From assembly GCA_026724425.1 (NCBI GenBank), contig JAIUCV010000227.1, positions 310,001-374,000 on the forward strand: 64,000 nt of DNA, written 5' to 3'. The stretch is from Erythrophleum ivorense (taxonomy: Eukaryota; Streptophyta; Magnoliopsida; Fabales; Fabaceae). Both the position numbers and the translations under genes were made by a program. Shown in pieces: positions 57,985-64,000 of the stretch. Each line of letters opens with the position of its first letter. Within the stretch, counting starts at the first letter, position 1. Below the pieces are notes generated by a model. It saw nothing but the letters and a program-made list of their open reading frames with translations, was not told the origin of the DNA and searched no databases.

Positions 57985-59700
57985 GAGGAAAAAAACATAA
58001 AAGTTAGTAATATAGATGATGACACTTTACAGTGGTGTAAGAGAAGAATATTTTTTAAACTTTCCTATTAGGCAAACCATTTGATATAACAAGTCTTGAT
58101 ATGATGCACATTGAGAAAAATGCTTATGATGATGTGATATTTGCTTTGTTAAATGATTTTAAATGATCAAAATAGCATTTAATGTATGGAAAGACTTATA
58201 ACAAATAAGCATTAGGTCTGATCTGTAACTTGATGACAGGGGTAGATGACCTCTAGCTGTGTTCACTTTGACAAATGCCAACAAAAATGTGTTCCTCAAG
58301 ACTTTAAATAATACCACCATGCCAGATAGTTATTTAAGTAACATTTTTAGATGCATTGATTTAAGACAATGTAAGATTGGAGGATTAAAAAATCATGACT
58401 CACATGTTCTTATAGAGCAATATTCTATCTTTAGCCATGAGAAAGACACTTCTCATGCAAGTTTTAGTAGTTTGATTGACTTATGCTCATCCTTTAGACA
58501 ATTATGTAATAAAATGTTAAATGTGAATTGGCTTGACTAACTTCAGAATAGAGTTCATTCTCACATTGTATTATTTGGAGATGTTATTCCCACCTTCATT
58601 CTTTATAGTTATAGTTTATTTGAGTGTATATTTAATTGAAAAAGCTAAACCCAGAGGCCCTATTTATTATCAATGAATGTACCCTATAGAGAGATAATTA
58701 ATAATTATTTAATACTTTGCACTTGTTTCAAATCATTTTAATTACATTTATAGCATCTAATGTAAAGTGTTAAATAGGTACTTAAGGAAGTTAAAGTCTC
58801 ATGTACCAAATAAGGCAAAGCCACAGTGCTTAATAGGCAAGGGTTACTTGGCTCAAGAGGTTTTAACTTACTATTTGAGGTATTTAGATAGAGTTGAGAC
58901 AATATTCAATTGGCCTAGACATGTTGGTGATGAACCTAATATTGGGCCATCTAATGTTAGCACTTCATTTCTACTTGTTGGAAAACCAATAAGTGGTTTT
59001 AAATACATTACTTTTTGTCCTATGGAAAATTACAAGCACAATATCAGGTGTTGACGAACTACAAAGAGGTGGACCTTTTTCTTCATTAAGTGAATTATAT
59101 ATTAGACACGGTGTTAACTATGTAACTGTAATAACCTAATTACATTCTGTATGCCATATAAGAAGTTTATATACTCCATTAAGAGATAATTAAAAAGTTA
59201 TAGATGATTTTCATTAGAGATAGATAAAATGGTTTATAGAGAGTTTGTCAACTAGTTTTTTCACCATATAAATATATGTATATCTTTTATTGTTGTTTCC
59301 TTCATAAGCAATAATGAAGTAATTGCATTGTTCTTTGTTCTGGATGAAAAAGGATGTCAATGAATTGCGTTCAATTGATATGAATTTTCTTACTATGGGT
59401 CCACTTGATAGAACAAGATGATATAGTGCTTACAATGTCAATGGATCTAAATTTAAAACTTTAAATCAATACCAAGGGTTGAAAACTCAAAATAGTGAAT
59501 TCCTCAATTCTTTTGGAACAAGAAGTTATACAAGTAGTAGTAATAGTAATATATACTTTCATGGTGTACTATATTATGAAAAATTGTTAGACATTATAAT
59601 ATCCTATATTCTGGTAACTAAAATAGTTCCTAAAGAGTTGAATAAATTATTTTAAATAGGGTCACAAGACAAGAGAAGGGAAGTTATGGCTAAAAGGGAA
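57985..59700 (+). pseudogene. CACTA TNP2 transposase pseudogene
   Basis: Homology runs through several frames. Near 58,070-58,140 it resembles the TNP2 'NLDVMHIEKNVCDN' region (DVMHIEKNAYDDVIFALLND across frames). From 58,259 an open frame has FTLTNANKNVFLKTLNN, PDSYLSNIFRCIDLRQCKIG, GLKNHDSHVL and DLCSSFRQLCNKMLNV. From 58,767 another has RYLRKLKSHVPNKAKPQ, GKGYLAQEVLTYYLRYLD and WPRHVGDEPN. The C-terminal part appears at about 59,397-59,640 (TMGPLDRTR, YSAYNVNGSKFKTL, LKTQNSEF). The order matches the central and C-terminal TNP2/DUF4218 regions. The N-terminal part is missing, probably due to LTR copy E. Stops and frameshifts throughout mean no function. Confidence 0.8.
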
Positions 59701-59720
59701 TTGAATCAAAATTGCTTGGT

Positions 59721-61769
59721 TAATAAAAAAAAGACCTCTTAGTAAGAATTAAGGCAAATTAAGAGTAGAATACTAATTAGAGCATTTAGAAATGAGGGCT
59801 TTTTGACTCACGTACTTTAAATGAAAAAACCTATATCTTAAATACTTAGTCGCATAAACCATTTCCTGGGATACTTAAATTTTTTTTATTATTAATGGGG
59901 TTGCAGCATTAGAGATGCCGCCACCCATTTTTTAAAAACAAAACATATGTTGTGAACCTCTAATATAATTTTTTTTTCCTGTTGTAGCATTTGAAGCTAC
60001 AGCTGAAACGTTGCACACTGCAGCATTTAGTTGTAGCTACAGCCTCCCCCTCCCCCTCTAATATAAAAACAAAAAAAAAAATTTCTTTGAGTTGTTTTGA
60101 TTTTTGGCAAAGTTGCAACGTTGACAAAGATTTTGTGTTAGCACAGAACAAATTCCATGGCATTTTACACAGAAAATTAAAATAAGTTTGATTTTCATTC
60201 AATGAAATTAGTTTTGTTGATAAAAAGATATTATTTATTTTGAGATAAAAAATATAATTTAATATTTAATTATACATTATTGAAATATAGATATATGTCC
60301 ACTTTGATTTAATTATCTTAATTTATTAAAATAACTTTTGATTAAAAAATAAATTTTTAATAAATTTAAATAATTAACCTTTTTGTGTGATAAATAGCCT
60401 CCAATTAATAGACACTATGCTAAATTATTTGATTGCTTTTAGAGTTGGCTCAACTTTTAATTTGATCATCAAAGATCAAAATTTTGTATTGATAAAAAAA
60501 ACACACATACACACATGTGCGTGCGCATGTGTGACTTGGTAATAATTTATAATTATAATATGTAAAATATTTATATAACACAAGATTGATTATATAATTA
60601 AAATTTAATGACATTAGTATAGAGGTTTAATAATAGGATGACAATTAAAAATTGTAAAACTATAAAAACTCTAAATTTTGTAAATTATATGAACTAAATT
60701 AAGAAAATAAAAGGAATTATATAATTTAATATAGTAATTTAAGCTTAAAAATGTAGTAAAACTCAAAAAAAATTTGGTTTAATTATCATCCCTGATGTTG
60801 AAACCCTCTAATATTTAAAAAAAAAATTAATCTTTTGGGTCATGGGTCAAGACTTGTGACCTTGCTGCGTGACCCTCCTGCAGCTCAAACTTAATTTGTT
60901 TGTGAAGAATTTTTCAGTGTACTAAGTACAAAAGTACTCAAAGATCAAAATTTAATTTATTTAGTAAGTCTCACATATACATATCAAATTTCAATCCTTA
61001 AATATATATATATATATATATACACATGAGGTGTATGTAAGAAATTCACATCATATGTGCTCATATGATATTCTTTGATCTCAAGTTGAAATGATAAGTT
61101 GAGAAGATTTTTAATTATTTTTATTCATTTAAAATTATGTGAAAGAATAGAATAATATAATAAAATAGATGTGTTAATAAATTTAACAGTGTATTATGTT
61201 TATTTTGTTGTGTTTAATTTATTTTTTCATATTTATTTTTGGTGTTTTTTAAAATTAAAATAAATTAATTTAAAATAGGAACAAAATGAGTTTAACATTA
61301 TTTGACACTAACATTAAAAAAAAAAGTATATGCGCACTAAGCCCTTCCAACTATTCTCTATTAATTTCATCTATCTTTTTAAGTAAATTATATTCATTAA
61401 CTAAATCTTATAAAACAAGAAAGCATATAATCAAATTTGGTTTATTTATTAATTATTTTAATTTAAAGAAACAAAATGATTAATTGAATGATAAATTAGC
61501 CATCTAAATCCTCTTAACTGAGTTAATAATAACAAAGAAAATTTTAAAAAAAATAAAGTATTGATAAATTGTCTCAGTTATTAACTTTACAATACTTAAG
61601 ACTGTAAATTGAAAGAAATTATCAATAGTTTTCTTTTATTTTTTTGTAAATCAAAACAAAATTCATAAGTCGGATCGCATGTTTTTGGTTTTGTAATGGG
61701 AAATTTTACCAATTGGTGTGACAAATGCAAGATGACGTCATGCACCTTGCGCTAACATCATGGTGCAAC
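59721..61769. other. AT-rich intergenic stretch
   Basis: No gene seen. It contains repeated 'gcagcat'/'gtagctaca' words at about 59,905-60,045, an alternating CA/TG palindromic run at 60,500-60,535 (ACACATGTGCGTGCGCATGT), and a TA microsatellite at 61,002-61,022. Confidence 0.5.
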
Positions 61770-61930
61770 CTCAAACTCGCTGAAACCTAAATCCTTTCTC
61801 CGGCTTTCCATAAAATTTTTCTCTTCCTTCTCATGAAAATCCCTCAAACTTACTAAAACCCAAGTCTTTTCTCTGGCTTCCCATAAAATTTCCCTCTTCC
61901 TTCCCATGAAAATCCCTCAAACTCTAAACC
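61770..61930 (+). repeat. 73-bp tandem repeat, about 2.2 copies
   Basis: Units start CTCAAACTCGCTGAAACC (61,770), CTCAAACTTACTAAAACC (61,843) and a partial CTCAAACTCTAAACC (61,916). They share CCATAAAATTT and CATGAAAATCC. Confidence 0.85.
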
Positions 61931-62009
61931 CTCAACTTAACTTCAAAGAATCATATTGAGAAATTTTAATGCATGATCATAACCTCTTTTCTTTGCCACC
62001 ATCTAGTGA

Positions 62010-62113
62010 CATTAGTTTAATTAATATAACATGTTATAGTGACATTATATACTATTCATACCAAAATTCCATTAGTTTAATTAATATAACATGTTATACT
62101 GACATTATATACT
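62010..62113 (+). repeat. 60-bp tandem repeat with internal palindrome
   Basis: CATTAGTTTAATTAATATAA at 62,010 is repeated at 62,070. The shared part runs about 44 bp and contains the perfect palindrome TATAACATGTTATA. Confidence 0.85.
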
Positions 62114-62235
62114 CACAATTTGAAACGCAGATACTAAAGTTCTCTACTGTACACAAATAAGGTATAATTATTAAAATGGAAGAAAAAAAATTAACATTTT
62201 AACCAATATATCCTCTAGTCCCACATTTGTGTTTT

Positions 62236-63480
62236 CATCGCAGTCGCTGGGGATGGTGTTGAAGTAGCTCCTGTTCTGCTTCTGCTTCATCTTCATCTTT
62301 ATCATCGTCAGTTGATCCATTACCTGGTTTACGAGTTGGCTAAAAGGATTGAGCAGATGGAATTAATTGATTAGGGTAAAAAACTCCTATTGGAAAGATA
62401 ATCCCTACTGTTCAGAAGATGTACTAGCATACTCTGAACTGAATATGAATGGATCAGAGAATAGAGTAGTAAAGGAGACATCACTAACCTGCATAGTTTA
62501 GGGTGGCGAGGTGGACAAGAACGACTGAGGAGCTAGTGATGTGAAGGACAATGAACTACTACTGAGAGCAAAAGAAGAAGGACTAGCACCCCCAAAATGT
62601 GAAAAAGATCTACTGGGTGCAAAAGATGGTGCAAAAGAAGATGGATCAACACCTGCATAGTCAGCAAATAATGCAAAAGTAAAATGACTTGGATCCTCAA
62701 TTTCTTCATGGATAGGCACTGGCATGTAAAAAGATGATGAGGTATTTTTCTGATGTCTACTGCTATGTGTAGTATCTACTAATGGCTCTCTAGTAGATAT
62801 AAACCATGTCTTCACTTTCCTGTGAGAGCTTTTGGCTCTAGTAGCCTTTGCAGATGAGAAACGGGTGGATTAGGTTGACAGACTAACATCTCCCAATGTT
62901 CACCCAGGGCTTGCAGCATCGTCCTAATATCTTTGCTGTTGGTCTTCTTCCTAAATTCCACATAATCAAGCGTCGGAGGGTTGATAATGGCAAGCATATA
63001 TAAGTTGTCCAGTATATTAGTCTATGGAAATAAAAAAAGATTAGTAATTACATAGTTGGATGAAGTACAGATGCAAATAGAAGAAAATTAAATGTAGAAA
63101 AATATCTTACCATAAAACCTTGGAAGCCATTTTCTGGATGGATCCACCGTCGCGTATGGCACCAATACCAACGTATATAATCAGAAGAGCGATCCAAGGA
63201 AGATACCTCTATATCCATTTGAGCAACAACTTGCTCCTATGCATTCCATGCAATAATAAAAACTACGTACTCATGATGCCAATCTTTATGTGTTTTTCTC
63301 TCAATTGAAGAGTATGCAAAGACCCCACATTGAATGGCGTCTGAGGGATATGCTATTGTTGACCAAACTGGTGGAGGACACAATCTGCATGGTGAAATTC
63401 AACGAGTTAAAAGCAAACGATAGGAATAGATGCGTGCCATATATCTGAATTCGTTAGGCAATAGTTTGGAATTAACTGTT
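62236..63480 (-). pseudogene. Plant mobile domain (PMD) pseudogene
   Basis: This is a multi-exon minus-strand gene remnant. The first exon in view starts after an acceptor-like CTAACAG (at about 63,477) and reads PNYCLTNSDIWHASIPIVCF, stop, LVEFHHADCVLHQFG, stop, HIPQTPFN. After a frameshift it reads DWHHEYVVFIIAWNA, stop, and SDYIRWYWCHTRRWIHPENG, leaving at a donor ATG/GTAAGA. The next exon has MLAIINPPTLDYVEF and RTMLQALGEHWEM (62,812-63,000). A serine-rich exon follows (62,498-62,815, with repeated PSSFA). The last exon (acceptor TTTTAG at about 62,341) is acidic, TRKPGNGSTDDDKDEDEAEA, ending at a TGA near 62,236. This matches the transposon-derived PMD family (PF10536 type). Stops and the frameshift make it a pseudogene, and the PMD N-terminus is missing. 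Confidence 0.72.
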
Positions 63481-63501
63481 AGACACTTGAATGGTCATAT
63501 G

Positions 63502-64000
63502 TAGGGGTATACATGGGTAGGGCCGGGTCAGGGCGATGCTTGGCCCGAAGCCCGGCTCGATTAGGATCTTGGGCGTATTTTTATGACCGTGGCCCTGCCC
63601 GGCCCGAAGAAGCCTGATTTTAGGGCGGTCCGGGGCGGCTCGGGACGGCTTGAATAAGTAGGGCTGTACATGGATAGGACCAAACTGAACATCTAGTATG
63701 TCCGATACCTGACCCAATTAAGACATGAAACTTGTTTTTATACCTGTGGCCTTACTCAACTCTAATAAATCTGATTTATGTTGGGATAGGGCAGGTTAGG
63801 GCCACCCAAATTAATTTTTTTTTAATGAATTAATACTTGTAATATAAAAATATTTTTACACAAACTTGTAGGCATATATTTCAAAATAATGGACTTTTAG
63901 AACTCTTATATTTGTATCAGTGATATAAATAGTCTAGTATTATCAAATAAAATATAAGATATACTAACATAATTAGTCTTAGGTAAATATATATTTTTTC
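63502..64000 (+). mobile_element. hAT-like non-autonomous element, GGGCCGGG-rich
   Basis: Starts TAGGGGTATACATGGGTAGG and then GCCGGG. A related start TAGGGCTGTACATGGATAGG recurs in direct orientation at 63,659. Many plant hAT elements and their short derivatives begin TAGGGGTG followed by CATGGGCCGGG. The GC-rich part at 63,516-63,650 contrasts with the AT-rich surroundings. The right end is beyond the window or not recognisable, so the boundaries are tentative. Confidence 0.45.

Larger units (their letters stand above)
54018..59720 (+). mobile_element. Second CACTA remnant interrupted by LTR copy E
   Basis: A possible decayed left end, ATTACAAAAAAAATAAGG, lies at about 54,019. It is followed by subterminal repeats (54,045-54,290) built from ACCATGGTTAAG and its relatives in both orientations. 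A TNP2 transposase pseudogene on the same strand occupies about 57,985-59,700, and LTR copy E (55,807-57,980) lies directly before it. The right terminus is not identified. That all parts belong to one element is inference from order and strand. Confidence 0.5.

Overview
This is AT-rich nuclear DNA from a flowering plant, probably a dicot. The evidence is the set of plant-only transposon lineages: Ogre/Tat and Athila Ty3-gypsy elements, plant mariner with a DD39D transposase, CACTA TNP2, plant mobile domain and a hAT-like end. I cannot name the species. I found no intact host gene, tRNA, rRNA or CRISPR array. Every coding stretch I recognise is a decayed transposable-element gene. The window is a nest of insertions, and most of its structure can be read from target-site duplications (TSDs).

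Positions 1-35,552 are dominated by seven copies (two degenerate or interrupted, one half-length elsewhere) of one ~3.9 kb non-coding LTR, here called family A. It begins TGTAACATCC and ends GGTGTTACA. The copies are D (about 1,620-4,447, -), C (4,788-5,820 resuming at 9,694, +), L (5,821-9,693, -), R (12,835-16,701, +), M (16,864-18,813 resuming at 28,949-30,621, -), P (31,708-35,552, +) and E (55,807-57,980, -, half-length). R and M have perfect 5-bp TSDs (TAATT and TTTAT) and L a near-perfect one, so these three are solo LTRs. L lies inside C. M was split by an Ogre/Tat-like retrotransposon at 18,814-28,948, with TSD CCACT.

The Ogre-like element keeps a 3.5 kb 5' LTR, a primer-binding site, a decayed ORF1 with a plant-transposon N-terminal domain and a coiled-coil tail, a decayed gag and a piece of the protease-proximal region. 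A deletion joins that region directly to the last 399 bp of the 3' LTR. Reverse transcriptase, RNase H and integrase are gone.

Positions 35,553-43,038 are an Athila-type remnant: gag C-terminus, GC-rich internal stretch, a broken ORF2 in the env-like position, conserved pre-LTR motifs and a 1.37 kb 3' LTR. Pol is missing. Positions 43,519-51,804 are an unusually long (8.3 kb) mariner-like element with matching terminal inverted repeats and TA duplications. Its minus-strand transposase is broken by stops, a frameshift and a ~3 kb LTR-retrotransposon insertion. Positions 52,100-53,075 are the end of one CACTA element. From about 54,020 to 59,700 lies a second probable CACTA remnant with a TNP2 pseudogene interrupted by LTR copy E. 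The right end (62,236-63,480) carries a multi-exon plant-mobile-domain pseudogene next to a hAT-like GGGCCGGG-rich end at 63,502-64,000.

I did not find a new functional system. The observations I consider most worth checking are a short perfect hairpin and a ~31-bp minisatellite preserved in the long LTR copies, DLNxxP motifs near both ends of the giant mariner, and the microhomology deletion that stripped the Ogre-like element.
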